Shown here piece by piece: positions 17,934-26,944 of a DNA stretch of 64,000 bases. Below the pieces are notes generated by a model. That model was not told the DNA's origin, ran no database searches, and saw nothing but the letters and a program-made list of their open reading frames with translations. The translations under genes and the position numbers were made by a program. Every line of letters begins with the position of its first letter. Position 1 is the stretch's first letter. The DNA comes from CAYQDB01 sp964416195 (GTDB taxonomy: Bacteria; Zixibacteria; MSB-5A5; GN15; FEB-12), in contig CAYQDB010000001.1 in NCBI GenBank assembly GCA_964416195.1, positions 124,001-188,000 of the forward strand, given 5' to 3'.

Positions 17934-19358
17934 CTATGAGTCGTCCTCAACGCTTCCTGACGGCTGCCATAGACGCGGCGTTATCAGCACCGTGATTTCG
18001 CTCTCGACCACCTTCTTATCGACATGTCGGAACAGGTAACCCAAAATCGGAATTGATCCCAGTAGAGGTATTTTTCGTGTCACTTTCATTTCGTTTCTCA
18101 CCTTCAGTCCGCCAATTACGGCCGTCTCCCCCTGAGCTACACGGACCTTCGTCGTCACACTACGTTTATTGGTCATGGGAAGTCCCGTGCTCCCCGAGCC
18201 GACTACATCGGAGACTTCCGGTTCCACTTCGAGCGTAATAAACCCGTCGCGAGACACATAGGGAGTAATCGTCAGTGAGATTCCCGTTTTAATAACCTCC
18301 AGCCTGGCGTAGGCGTAGGTGATCGAGCCGGACAGCAGCGAGAAATACTCTTCGCGGCCAATGAAGATGCGGGCCTGATTGCCCTCCAGCACCGCCACTC
18401 GGGGATTGGCTCGAATGGTCGCTTTGCCCTCGTGCACAAAAGCGTCCAACTTGGCTCGAAAGGTACTAACCCAGTTGCTCGACTGAATACCCACGCGCTC
18501 AAAGAAAGCATTGAACCTGTCGGGGTCAGAGAAGTAAGCCGTATCCCCTTCTGCCGACGGATAAGCGTCTATGCGTACGCTATCACGGCCTTGGGAGCCG
18601 CCGGCGCCGGCCAGGCCCCACGAAATACCCAGTTGCCTGCTCACGTCGGAAGAGGTCTCGGTTATCAGTGCCTCGATCATCACCTGGCGGGGAGGTATGT
18701 CAATTTGAGCCAGATCCGCCTTCATGCGCTCAATCAACTCCGGTGAAGCGCTCAGCGACAGCGTGTTCGTTTCCTTGTTAACCCTCAAAAACGGTCCATA
18801 AAACGTGGAGAGAAGATTCGGCACGTCAACCGCCTTGATGAAATTGGGGCGATACAACTCGGTTTCTGTCAGGAGGGGAAAAGAGAGGTTGTCCGGTCGC
18901 GGCGATCCTACCAGATAGTATCCGTCCAGCCACCGAAAGGTGAGACCGAGCGGCATCAATATCCTTTGCATCGCCTCTTCCAGAGGTATATCAGTCAGCT
19001 CGATTGTGACGATGCCGGAGGCCGTCTCATCGGCAATGATGTTGACAAAGCACTGGGCGGACATCGTCTGCAGGATTTCGCGCACGTCCGCATCATAAAA
19101 CACGTTGGTGATGAGACACTCGCGGATATCGGCCGGCGCCATCCCCGCAGAATCGAAAGCGATATCACCCTCGGCGGAGACAGAATCCTCTTCGTCAAAG
19201 CCGCCCGGCTCGGTCATCGCCGACCGTGAGGTATCAACCGTGGGTTGCATCTGCGCCACAATCGCGACAGGAAATACTAGCGCCAACAAAAGCGCCAGGC
19301 ATGCAATCGGGATGGGCGAGAGAACTGTGTGCCTGTTATTCGGTCTGTTCAACAACAA
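17934..19358 (-). CDS. Secretin (type II/IV pilus-type outer-membrane channel), short form
   Basis: 474 residues from a TTG start with GGAG about 10 bases upstream, overlapping the preceding gene by 23 bases. A signal peptide (about 1-36) is followed by an STN/N0-type domain (about 88-152, FYDADVREILQTM to YYLVGS), a short N1-like region, and the secretin core (about 230-465). The core has the signature region VAQGETAVIGGLKVRNE, then RKIPLLGSIPILGYLF and VLITPRLW at the end. Secretins form multimeric outer-membrane gates. This one is short and stands apart from any recognisable GspE or PilB ATPase. It is co-transcribed with the Ig-like protein upstream. Confidence 0.88.
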   Translation of the reverse strand: MLLNRPNNRHTVLSPIPIACLALLLALVFPVAIVAQMQPTVDTSRSAMTEPGGFDEEDSVSAEGDIAFDSAGMAPADIRECLITNVFYDADVREILQTMSAQCFVNIIADETASGIVTIELTDIPLEEAMQRILMPLGLTFRWLDGYYLVGSPRPDNLSFPLLTETELYRPNFIKAVDVPNLLSTFYGPFLRVNKETNTLSLSASPELIERMKADLAQIDIPPRQVMIEALITETSSDVSRQLGISWGLAGAGGSQGRDSVRIDAYPSAEGDTAYFSDPDRFNAFFERVGIQSSNWVSTFRAKLDAFVHEGKATIRANPRVAVLEGNQARIFIGREEYFSLLSGSITYAYARLEVIKTGISLTITPYVSRDGFITLEVEPEVSDVVGSGSTGLPMTNKRSVTTKVRVAQGETAVIGGLKVRNEMKVTRKIPLLGSIPILGYLFRHVDKKVVESEITVLITPRLWQPSGSVEDDS

Positions 19359-21054
19359 ATTCTCGCTCCAGTTTTGCCGGCGCCTTGCCGCCGTAATGAA
19401 CCGTTACTTCCGCTCGGTACTGCCCGGCCGGAAGGCCTTCCATAGTCTGTGAGGTGATCACTCGTTTTCCCCCAGGCAGCACATACGTACTGTCCGTCTC
19501 CAAAGGGATCTGCACGAGATTCTCAAACCGTGCGGTGTCCATAATCTCTACCCCTTCGACCTTCTCCGGAACCACCCACATCTGGATTCTGGCGCTGCCC
19601 CTCAGTATCTCATGGATATTCCCCGTGTTTCGGAATTCCGTCTTTAGTGTAACGGCCTGCCCGGTCTGATCGAAATTGACATCCACTATCTCACCGCCAT
19701 GTTCAATATCCGGCGGCACCGTGACATAAACGGGAACATAAAGCGGGGAAGGAAGCTTGGCCTCACCGGTGTCAATCGTAGAGCGGGCATTCAGGACAAC
19801 GCAGCCGTAGTAACCGCCTGCCGCGGTGTCAGGCACCGCCACCGTTACCCGGACGTTCTGACGCCGATTGGCCTCAAGGCTGAACTGCGGCGGGTCCGCT
19901 GTCAGCCACGGAGTGCAACTGCGACCGGTGTCCGGCTCTTCCTCGGAGACCCACATCTGCCCCTCACCGGTGTACGTGAGCTGCCCCAGCGAAACATCCA
20001 CTGTGACAGGCGATTCCTCGCGGTTCATCATGCTGACGGCAAAGGTTCGAAAACCTCCCGCGGGAACGGAATGGTCATATTTTTCAGGGCGAAACTCCAG
20101 ATAGAGCGGCAGCGCCACCTCCGACTCGCCGACACGGGACCTCCGGTCGGCGCTGATCTCGAAGGTTGTCTGCGCTATCGCCGGCGAGCGTCCGCCGTAG
20201 CTTACAAAGGCCTTGATTGTATACTGGCCTGGCTTAGGAAGAGGCATTATCGACCGCAGCGGTGTTTTGGCGCCCGGCAGAACCAGTCCGCGGCCGCTGC
20301 CGAGGCGGGTGTCACGCACCAGCCGCCGATTCTCATCACGAATGATCAGCCGCCCTTCGGTAAAAACATGAATGTTGCCGGTGTTTTCGACTTCCATACT
20401 GACCCTCATCCCCTGGTCACCGAACCGCTTTTTCAGGGCGGGTATTTCAGAGGTCAGCGTAACCGTGATCTCCCCCGGCATCAGTCTCCGCCGGGCCCCG
20501 ACGGAGCGCTTGACGGTGATTTCAATCCAGGAGGGCACCTGGAAGCGGTACTGAAAGCGCGTCGCCATGGCATCCGGCTCCTCGCCCCGCTGGATCTTCG
20601 GCAGGAGCTCAAAAACGACGGCGCCATACGCTCCGCCAACCGCTCGCGAGGGGACTTCGATTCCCACCGCCACCTGGTTTGTTTTGCCGGGAGCAATCTC
20701 GATCAGTGTGTCAGGAAGCACCAGCCAGTCCACGCATGAATAGGGCATGGCAGTATCTGAGAGTTTATATTCTCCACGCGCTCCCTGGTAAGTATCTTTT
20801 GCATACAGCTTGACCGACAGAGTCAGTTCCCGCTCCTGATTGGTCAGTTCGAAAATCACCATGGACCGCGAACCCGGCCGCAGTTCGAGCTGGGCAACCT
20901 GCGGGGACAAGAGGACATCAAACTGGCCGTGCGCCGGTACAGCCATGAGCAGCCAAAGGCCTGCCAGCAAAGACCATACTATGATCCTGAGGCCGGAGCC
21001 CGGTCTCTTGTTCCGTTCTGCATTCCGTATCTTCATAATGGTCTGCCCTTTCAT
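19336..21054 (-). CDS. Secreted Ig-like (DUF916-type) protein with internal duplication
   Basis: 572 residues. A long signal peptide (about 1-43, ending VPAHGQ) precedes two copies of a two-domain unit, about 45-295 and 320-565. Corresponding blocks are SCVDWLVL...SRAVGGAYGAVVFE and SCTPWLTA...DTAAGGYYGCVVLN in the first domains, and VENTGNIH...GQYTIKAFVSYGG and FRNTGNIH...GQYRAEVTVHYGG in the second. The fold resembles P-pilus chaperone or DUF916 (WxL-associated) beta-sandwiches. CGGAG lies 8 bases before the ATG. Coupling to a secretin suggests a part in secretion or surface assembly; this is inference. Confidence 0.8.
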   Translation of the reverse strand: MKGQTIMKIRNAERNKRPGSGLRIIVWSLLAGLWLLMAVPAHGQFDVLLSPQVAQLELRPGSRSMVIFELTNQERELTLSVKLYAKDTYQGARGEYKLSDTAMPYSCVDWLVLPDTLIEIAPGKTNQVAVGIEVPSRAVGGAYGAVVFELLPKIQRGEEPDAMATRFQYRFQVPSWIEITVKRSVGARRRLMPGEITVTLTSEIPALKKRFGDQGMRVSMEVENTGNIHVFTEGRLIIRDENRRLVRDTRLGSGRGLVLPGAKTPLRSIMPLPKPGQYTIKAFVSYGGRSPAIAQTTFEISADRRSRVGESEVALPLYLEFRPEKYDHSVPAGGFRTFAVSMMNREESPVTVDVSLGQLTYTGEGQMWVSEEEPDTGRSCTPWLTADPPQFSLEANRRQNVRVTVAVPDTAAGGYYGCVVLNARSTIDTGEAKLPSPLYVPVYVTVPPDIEHGGEIVDVNFDQTGQAVTLKTEFRNTGNIHEILRGSARIQMWVVPEKVEGVEIMDTARFENLVQIPLETDSTYVLPGGKRVITSQTMEGLPAGQYRAEVTVHYGGKAPAKLEREFVVEQTE

Positions 21055-21178
21055 AACTTAACTCCGGATGCAATTATGGCAGGTGAGCCTGTCAGTGTCA
21101 AGCGTATTCTTTTCGGCAAGGGGGAACAGGTAACGAAACAGGTAACAAGGTCTTCAACAACGGTCACCATAAAACCGT

Positions 21179-21204
21179 GGCGCCGGAGGATAATCTCCGG
21201 CGCC
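21179..21204 (-). terminator. Strong hairpin, probable terminator after 21280-21999
   Basis: A perfect 10-bp stem (GGCGCCGGAG with CTCCGGCGCC) encloses a 6-base loop. On the minus strand it is followed by ACGGTTTTA, a short T-run. It separates the secreted-protein genes from the Ig-like/secretin pair. Confidence 0.65.
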
Positions 21205-21279
21205 GTAAACATCAAGAGACAGGTTGGCTGTCTCTTCTGGCACAATCAGTGCTATGCGCTAAGCTCAGCCAAGCAGTGA

Positions 21280-21999
21280 TTACGGAGCGGGGGGAGGTAC
21301 GTAATCCCACCAGTGACCATCCACATCGATCCAGTCCTTCTGGTTGTTCAGGGTCAGGGTAATCGTGGCATCATCCGAGTACTCACAAGCGCTGTTGCAC
21401 TCGATGACCTCGATCTTGTTCCAGAGTTTCCAGCAGATCGAGTAGTGCAACGCCTCTGAGTCCTCGAGCAAGTCGTCGTCTTCGTTCAGGTCAGCAGCGG
21501 CAACCCACAGTGCGTCGTTATCCAGTGGAGTTACCGTCCCAATCTCCAGACCATACCAGACGGGAATTGGAGTGCCGACTCCCACGTTTGGGTCATCCGG
21601 CTGGAGGTCTGCAAATCCGTCGTAGTCGATGTAGATATCGCCATTGGATGCAACACAGGCCTCGATGCAGTTGCCGGCGTAGATGCCGGGTTTCCGGATG
21701 AACCAGTCGAACCGGTTCCAGTCCAACTCGAAGTCAATCCACTGCCCAATTGAAGCATGGATTGAGACATTGACGAGCCACTCCGCGGCGTTGCAGTTGC
21801 CCGAGATCGTCTCGCCTCCTCGGAACAACCGACCGTTTATGTCTTCGGGGTCCATTGGGCCGTGAGACACCCACGCGGTGCCGTCCCAGTACCACGTGCC
21901 GCTCTCCTGGCTCCCGGGCGGAGCTGGAGACTGAGCGAAGACGTTGCCTGCAGCCATTACAAACGCCGCCGCAAGCAGAAATACGAGAAACCGTTTCAT
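21280..21999 (-). CDS. Secreted protein, paralogue of 22103-23008
   Basis: 239 residues with a clear signal peptide (about 1-22, ending NVFAQ) and AGGAGG before the ATG. The mature part has cysteine pairs and the blocks DWFIRKPGIYAGNC, GFADLQPDD, GTPIPVWYGL and, near the end, CEYSDDATITLTLNNQKDWID. The same blocks in the same order occur in the next gene upstream, so the two are diverged duplicates. I do not know the family. Its place beside a secretin and a chaperone-like protein makes a secreted or surface structural role plausible. Confidence 0.75.
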   Translation of the reverse strand: MKRFLVFLLAAAFVMAAGNVFAQSPAPPGSQESGTWYWDGTAWVSHGPMDPEDINGRLFRGGETISGNCNAAEWLVNVSIHASIGQWIDFELDWNRFDWFIRKPGIYAGNCIEACVASNGDIYIDYDGFADLQPDDPNVGVGTPIPVWYGLEIGTVTPLDNDALWVAAADLNEDDDLLEDSEALHYSICWKLWNKIEVIECNSACEYSDDATITLTLNNQKDWIDVDGHWWDYVPPPAP

Positions 22000-22102
22000 G
22001 GTTTCCTCCTGAGTTTAAGGTGTTTTGGGTTGAATAACTTCATACGTTTTTTTAATTCCATCTCCTGAGCTCGCTAAGTGGACCTCCTTTCTGTCTGTTG
22101 CT

Positions 22103-23008
22103 TTACAGTTCAGGGTCAATGTAGTCCTCAAGATTCTCTATTACCACACGGATTATGGCGTCATCCATATATTCACACGCCGATATTTCCTTGCCGACCA
22201 TAAGCTTCGACCAAATGGAGAAGCGATGCTCCACCTCGTCTGCGGGAATGATTACCACCTGCTGGTTGAAATCCACGGGGGCAAAGAACTGCACCGGAGG
22301 GTCGCGTAACTCAGCCGGGGCGGTCGCATAGAAGGCCGGTATCGGGGTCGAGCCGGACGCCTGCCTGGCCTGCACCGGGTTTAGATCGCCAAATGATTCA
22401 AAGGTGATGTTTATCGGCAGGTTGGACACAGCCGTCATTGTAGCCAGACACCCGGAGAACACACCGGGTTTGCGGATCATGAAATCATAAATTGTGAAGT
22501 CGAGAGAGAACTCACAGTCCGGCTGAAAGGTGCAGTCGATCACTCCCTGGACAGGAAACGAATCGCAGACCGTTCCCCCCTTGAGAACCGCATAGACAGT
22601 GCCCATACCAAGGGGAAAGAGGCCGTCATAAGTGATGGTAAAGGTCGCCATCAGACCCTCGCCCAGCTCCTGATCCGCCTTCATCCCGTAGATCTCCCCA
22701 CACCACAGGCTATAGTAGGTTTGCACGGCCTCGAAACTGAAAAAGTCGCTGGTAACTGTGTACTGATCGTCGCAGACCGGCACCATGGGGTAGATCATAT
22801 GACTGAGCGCGGGAGTCCCCGAAAACACCTCGTAAGTGCATATGGTCTGCCCGGTCTCGTAATCACAGTAGCAACTACCCGTGATATAGCTTTCCTGCGC
22901 GTCGGCAAGTGCCGGTGCGACGAGACAGACAAGAACCAATATACTGATGTGTAATCTCACAGAGATAGAACCAGAAAGCAATAGCTTCCACCTTTCTTTT
23001 GTGTCCAT
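22103..23008 (-). CDS. Secreted protein, paralogue of 21280-21999
   Basis: 301 residues from the ATG at 23008, which puts a signal peptide (hydrophobic stretch LHISILVLVCLVAPALADAQ) near the N-terminus. An in-frame ATG at 23134 would add 42 residues without secretory character; it forms an ATGA overlap with a small upstream frame. The C-terminal half carries DFMIRKPGVFSGC, FGDLNPVQ, STPIPAFYA and CEYMDDAIIRVVIENLEDYID, matching the neighbour at 21280. The N-terminal half has its own cysteine-rich part (CYCDYETGQTICTYEV). Function unknown. Confidence 0.7.
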   Translation of the reverse strand: MDTKERWKLLLSGSISVRLHISILVLVCLVAPALADAQESYITGSCYCDYETGQTICTYEVFSGTPALSHMIYPMVPVCDDQYTVTSDFFSFEAVQTYYSLWCGEIYGMKADQELGEGLMATFTITYDGLFPLGMGTVYAVLKGGTVCDSFPVQGVIDCTFQPDCEFSLDFTIYDFMIRKPGVFSGCLATMTAVSNLPINITFESFGDLNPVQARQASGSTPIPAFYATAPAELRDPPVQFFAPVDFNQQVVIIPADEVEHRFSIWSKLMVGKEISACEYMDDAIIRVVIENLEDYIDPEL

Positions 23009-23130
23009 CGCAAGTGCATCTCTTGGACGTTTCTTAACACCCACGGTGGAAGTCCTTTTCCGAAACACATTCCCTGTGGATATATCGGTTAAATCATCTG
23101 CACTGTGAATGGTATTGTCAAGAAGAGCAT

Positions 23131-23346
23131 TCATGTTATGACTCTCAGCCCAGTATTGTTAAGGGCCTTGGCCTGCGCAATATAAAAACGATTAGCTTGA
23201 TTTTGTTCACCTGCGTAGTTCACTTGATAGCTACCTGCTTTGTCCACAGACACTTCCCTTGCAAGTAATATTTCATGGTAGGCATCCTTGCCCTGCCCTT
23301 GCCATCCGCTATAACGGACGGCTGGTGCCCCGCTCACCCTGGACAC
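23131..23346 (-). CDS. Small open frame of unknown status
   Basis: About 71 residues from a GTG; the open frame extends to about 23382 with no better start. The sequence reads as plausible protein (REVSVDKAGSYQVNYAGEQN) and its stop overlaps the long-form ATG of the next gene (ATGA at 23134-23131). I see no ribosome-binding site, signal or known domain. It could be the decayed 3' end of a larger gene rather than a working one. Confidence 0.3.
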   Translation of the reverse strand: MSRVSGAPAVRYSGWQGQGKDAYHEILLAREVSVDKAGSYQVNYAGEQNQANRFYIAQAKALNNTGLRVIT

Positions 23347-23666
23347 TTGAGCTCCCTCAGCAAACAGTCCCTGTTGCTTACTAAATTATACGCTGGTGGC
23401 TTCGCGCTTGTCAAGCGGTTTTTGGGGAAATAATGGAAGGTAATATTATGAATTCGTAGGTCGGGACTATGGTTGGGCCATCTATAAACATGTAAGTCAA
23501 TCATATAGGTCAGTTCGCTGACATTGATGCTATTAGGAGGCGTCTATATTTGCCGTATCTGCAATCGGTGGGGGAGGCCCTCCCGCAAAGAAGTAGCTAA
23601 GTAGTCGCGATGGCGCTACCAGTGAATTGATTGAGTTGTTATCGGAGAAATCGACCGGGACTTCTA
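23347..23666. other. Intergenic region
   Basis: 320 bases between the secretin-linked locus and the receiver-domain gene. I see no gene, strong hairpin or clear promoter here. Confidence 0.4.
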
Positions 23667-24023
23667 TTACAGCAGCGAGTTGAGCAGCTTTTCGATATCA
23701 GACATCATGAAAGGTTTGGCCAGGAAGCCGTCAGGTTTGGCTCCTTCGGCCTCGGACTCAAACTCCGCCACAGAGTACCCGGAGATGAGAACTACAGGCA
23801 GCTTGGGATGTTTGCTCTTGACCTGATTGAGAAGTTCCAGCCCGCTCATGTTTGGCATCCGCATGTCAGTGATAACCATGGCGAAATCTCTCTTCTCCAG
23901 TTGGTCGAGAGCGTCCTGTCCGTCGGCGGCGCGAACCGAAGGGTAATCAAATATTTCCAGCATGTCCGAAAGGAGCGTGGACATGTTGGGATTGTCATCC
24001 ACTATAAGAATAGGATTTCCCAT
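23667..24023 (-). CDS. Single-domain response regulator
   Basis: 118 residues, a receiver domain with nothing added. D9-D10, the phospho-acceptor D53 (VITDMRMPNMSG), S84 in VLISGY and K104 in LAKPF are all in place. Stand-alone receivers act as phosphorelay intermediates or bind a target directly, in the manner of CheY or Spo0F. No kinase is adjacent. The large sensors elsewhere in the window are possible partners, but nothing in the sequence ties them together. Confidence 0.9.
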   Translation of the reverse strand: MGNPILIVDDNPNMSTLLSDMLEIFDYPSVRAADGQDALDQLEKRDFAMVITDMRMPNMSGLELLNQVKSKHPKLPVVLISGYSVAEFESEAEGAKPDGFLAKPFMMSDIEKLLNSLL

Positions 24024-24077
24024 TTGGTCTCCTTACGTACCGTATTAGTATCGGTAAGGACCTTCAGCTAGTTAATA

Positions 24078-25187
24078 CTAATTCCGGGTTTGACTCAAGA
24101 ATTGGTTTGAGCGGGCGACAAGTTCAGCCCGGAGGGCCGCAATCCCCTGGCCATTCAACGCAGAGACGGTAAAGGCTTTGGCTCCCTCATTCGGCGGTGG
24201 GACGAAATCCAAAATGGTATCCACCTTGTTGTAAACCATCAGGTATGGTACCCTGTCTGCGGCTATTTCCCCCAGGACCTTGTGGGTCTGAACGGTTCGT
24301 TCCTCAAGATTGGGGTCTGAGCAATCAGCTACGTGTAGCAGCAGGTCGGCTAGTTTGACTTCTTCCAGAGTGGATTTGAATGACTCCACAAGCTGGTGAG
24401 GAAGTTTCTTGATAAATCCGACGGTATCGGAAAAGATGATATTGCATGGGTAGTCGGCGGACATTACCCGGGTGGTTGAGTCAAGAGTTGTAAAAAGCAT
24501 GTCAGCCGTTCTCGCTTTCGCCTTGGTAAGGAGATTGAATAAGGTCGACTTACCGGCATTGGTATATCCTACCAGTGCGACTTTGAATTGCGACTGTCGT
24601 TTCTTCCTCTGAGTGGCCCGCTGACGGCCCAGTTTTTTCAACCTCATCTTTAGATGGGATATCTTGGTTCGGACCTGTCGTCGGTCAATTTCCAACTGCG
24701 TTTCGCCCGGTCCCTTGGCGCCGATTCCGCCGTATTGTCGTGAGAAGTGCACCCAGGCGCCTGTCAGCCGCGGCAGGGTGTACTCCAACTGCGCAAGCTC
24801 AACCTGTAAGCGCGCTGCACTGGTCCGGGCACGGGTGGCGAATATATCGAGAATCAGAATCGGTCGGTCAATCACCTTGGCTTGTAGTTCTATTTCGAGA
24901 TTGCGCTGTTGGGCGGGACTGAGAGTATCGTCAAAGATAATGCAATTGCCTCCTGCGTGTGCCAACTGCTCCTTGAGCTCGGCCACCAGCCCCTTCCCCA
25001 CAAAAAAGGCAGGGTCTGGTTTCGGGCGTACTTGGATTCTGGTGCCGACCACCGAAGCCCCCGCCGACCAGGTCAACCGGGCCAGTTCGTGAAGGGATTC
25101 AGTTACCTCCAGTCGGTGTCGTGAATTAAATGCCAGGCCAACCAGAATTGCCTTTTCCGTATCGGTTTCGCGATATCTTATTGGCAT
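24078..25187 (-). CDS. hflX: Ribosome-associated GTPase HflX
   Basis: 369 residues from the ATG at 25187; a TTG one codon earlier is less likely. The N-terminal HflX domain carries the family block GAKGPGETQLEIDRR (about residues 138-152). The G domain follows with P-loop GYTNAGKSTLFNLL, SDTVGFI and NKVD, and the protein ends shortly after the G domain, a short but common form. HflX splits or rescues stalled 70S ribosomes in characterised bacteria. The upstream region is shared with the divergent gene at 25336. Confidence 0.93.
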   Translation of the reverse strand: MPIRYRETDTEKAILVGLAFNSRHRLEVTESLHELARLTWSAGASVVGTRIQVRPKPDPAFFVGKGLVAELKEQLAHAGGNCIIFDDTLSPAQQRNLEIELQAKVIDRPILILDIFATRARTSAARLQVELAQLEYTLPRLTGAWVHFSRQYGGIGAKGPGETQLEIDRRQVRTKISHLKMRLKKLGRQRATQRKKRQSQFKVALVGYTNAGKSTLFNLLTKAKARTADMLFTTLDSTTRVMSADYPCNIIFSDTVGFIKKLPHQLVESFKSTLEEVKLADLLLHVADCSDPNLEERTVQTHKVLGEIAADRVPYLMVYNKVDTILDFVPPPNEGAKAFTVSALNGQGIAALRAELVARSNQFLSQTRN

Positions 25188-25282
25188 CAATTAAATATAC
25201 AGGGCATTCACCCTTTTTCCAATGTAATAATAGGCTATATGTAAGGTCGTAATTGTAGATTGTTAATGGTCTTACTCTCAAT

Positions 25283-25311
25283 TTGACTTATCTCTATAAG
25301 CTGGTTATTTT
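25283..25311 (+). promoter_or_regulatory. Promoter of the 25336 gene
   Basis: TTGACT (25283-25288), a 17-base spacer, and TATTTT (25306-25311). Transcription would start about 25318, leaving a leader of only about 18 bases. Confidence 0.55.
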
Positions 25312-25335
25312 CACTTACAACTCTTTGGGAAAAAA

Positions 25336-26271
25336 ATGAAGGCAAAAACCAGGTACCTGTTTTACCCTTTACTAACTGTACTGCTTTTCCTCTTGGCTTT
25401 TCCGTTGCCTGTTCTTGCTGCAGCTAACGGGACGATCATTTTGAAAAGCGGCCAAGAGTACCGGAATGTCACGTTCAAAATCGATCATTACTACAAAGTT
25501 GTAACCATATTCATCACTGACGCCATGATAGATGTCAGCTTCAACGAAATTGATTCCATTATTGACAACGAGGGCATGGATGTAACCAACGACTTGCTGA
25601 AACGCCTTCACAAGGAAAAGAAACGCAGCCGGGAAACGTGGCGCTCCAAAACTGATCCTGTCATTAAGAAAGCAAGGACTAAACTCTGGAACACAGGTAT
25701 TCGATTTGCCAGCAATTTCAGTCTGCCCGCCGATGATTACTATGAGGGAATTGGCGAAGGCATTGGCTTTGAGGGGGATATAATCGTTGCCGTCACCAAT
25801 AATGTTGCTCTTCGTTTCAGCGTCTCCAAATCGGGAATGCAGTTTGAGGATCCAAAAAGCTCATTTTCGCCGCATCCCGATACTCTGGTTACGGCTGAGT
25901 ATGGGATAAACGCGGTACGTTATTACTTCAGTGCGGAGTATTACCATCGTCCGGATCGAAAAACCCCCGGTAGAAGCATCTACTACTTCTATTCCGGATT
26001 GGGTGCAATCAATCATAAGCTTTCTTTCGACGCTACCATGTATGTGAAATCAACCAGGGAACTGTTTATAGCCTCGGACAGAGCGTCTGAGACCAAGTTT
26101 GCAACTACGTGTGGCGCCGGTATGATTCAGTTGCTCTCGAAGAACATCGGGATTGACCTGGGGGTAGCATTTGATATGATATGGGTAAGATCCCACTACA
26201 ACGACTATTCCTATATAGGTGTTTCTGGTTACATATTTGATATGAAACTCGGTGTAATTGCACTTCTCTAA
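25336..26271 (+). CDS. Secreted protein with C-terminal beta-barrel character
   Basis: 311 residues with a signal peptide (about 1-29, ending PVLAAA). Residues about 32-85 form a small beta domain (NGTIILKSGQEYRNVTF). After a charged helical linker (KRLHKEKKRSRETWRSK), the second half alternates hydrophobic and polar residues with many Y, S and F and ends in a beta strand, as in outer-membrane beta-barrels. I do not recognise a family. A lipoprotein gene follows 38 bases downstream, probably in the same transcript. Confidence 0.7.
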   Translation: MKAKTRYLFYPLLTVLLFLLAFPLPVLAAANGTIILKSGQEYRNVTFKIDHYYKVVTIFITDAMIDVSFNEIDSIIDNEGMDVTNDLLKRLHKEKKRSRETWRSKTDPVIKKARTKLWNTGIRFASNFSLPADDYYEGIGEGIGFEGDIIVAVTNNVALRFSVSKSGMQFEDPKSSFSPHPDTLVTAEYGINAVRYYFSAEYYHRPDRKTPGRSIYYFYSGLGAINHKLSFDATMYVKSTRELFIASDRASETKFATTCGAGMIQLLSKNIGIDLGVAFDMIWVRSHYNDYSYIGVSGYIFDMKLGVIALL

Positions 26272-26309
26272 CTCGGAGAAACGCTATTCTCAATATGAGA
26301 GGAAACAAC

Positions 26310-26855
26310 ATGCAAGTGCAACATTTGTCGGTGGGGTTGGTGCTGCTTGCTATTGTCATGCTCGCTTTTGGGTGCACCAAGCCATACAGGATTACTCACG
26401 ACCTCGAAGCGCCTACAAGGGCTGCTGCGAGCTGTTCTATTGGTGACATTATCGATGAGCTTCCACTCGATTTTGAAGAAGAGAAAAAACCGACCGCGGA
26501 AGATATTGCGAAGTTCAAAGACTACCTGCAGGAGGAACTGTCCAAGCGGGACATATTTGGTTCGCACTCTCAGGGTGATCCCGAAGCGGACTACGAAGTC
26601 ACGGGTAGCATCATCAGCTATGAAAAAGGCAGTGGCTGGTTACGTTTCCTTTTCGGGTTCGGGGCTGGGTCAGCCAGAGTAACCGTCAGCTTGCGTCTAA
26701 TTGACCGATCCAGTAATCAGACTGTATTTGCAGGGAATTTCAATGGAATCGTGACGCACTGGGCGGAATTGGGCGATGAAGTATTTTCTCAAGTATCCAA
26801 GAACTTCGCAAAGGAACTGGAAAAACAGAGAAAACAATTTAGCCGCAGGAAGTAA
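26310..26855 (+). CDS. Lipoprotein, DUF4410-like
   Basis: 181 residues from the ATG at 26310, which has AGAGG 8 bases upstream; an ATG at 26295 is less well placed. The signal peptide ends in a lipobox, LAFGC, so the mature protein should be lipid-anchored. The central block GFGAGSARVTVSLRLID and the C-terminal DEVFSQVSKNFAKELEKQ resemble DUF4410-type proteins, whose function is unknown. It probably shares a transcript with the beta-barrel-like gene upstream. Confidence 0.7.
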   Translation: MQVQHLSVGLVLLAIVMLAFGCTKPYRITHDLEAPTRAAASCSIGDIIDELPLDFEEEKKPTAEDIAKFKDYLQEELSKRDIFGSHSQGDPEADYEVTGSIISYEKGSGWLRFLFGFGAGSARVTVSLRLIDRSSNQTVFAGNFNGIVTHWAELGDEVFSQVSKNFAKELEKQRKQFSRRK

Positions 26856-26944
26856 TAAAGCAAGGGAGATCAAATTCCTTGATATTATGAAAAGACCGAG
26901 GATGGATAGCTCACTCGCCTACGGTGGATTGTGGGAAGTCTGAA

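Noticed and set aside
26268..26567. 99-codon antisense frame over the lipoprotein gene
   Set aside because: It lies opposite a gene with a clear lipobox and ribosome-binding site.
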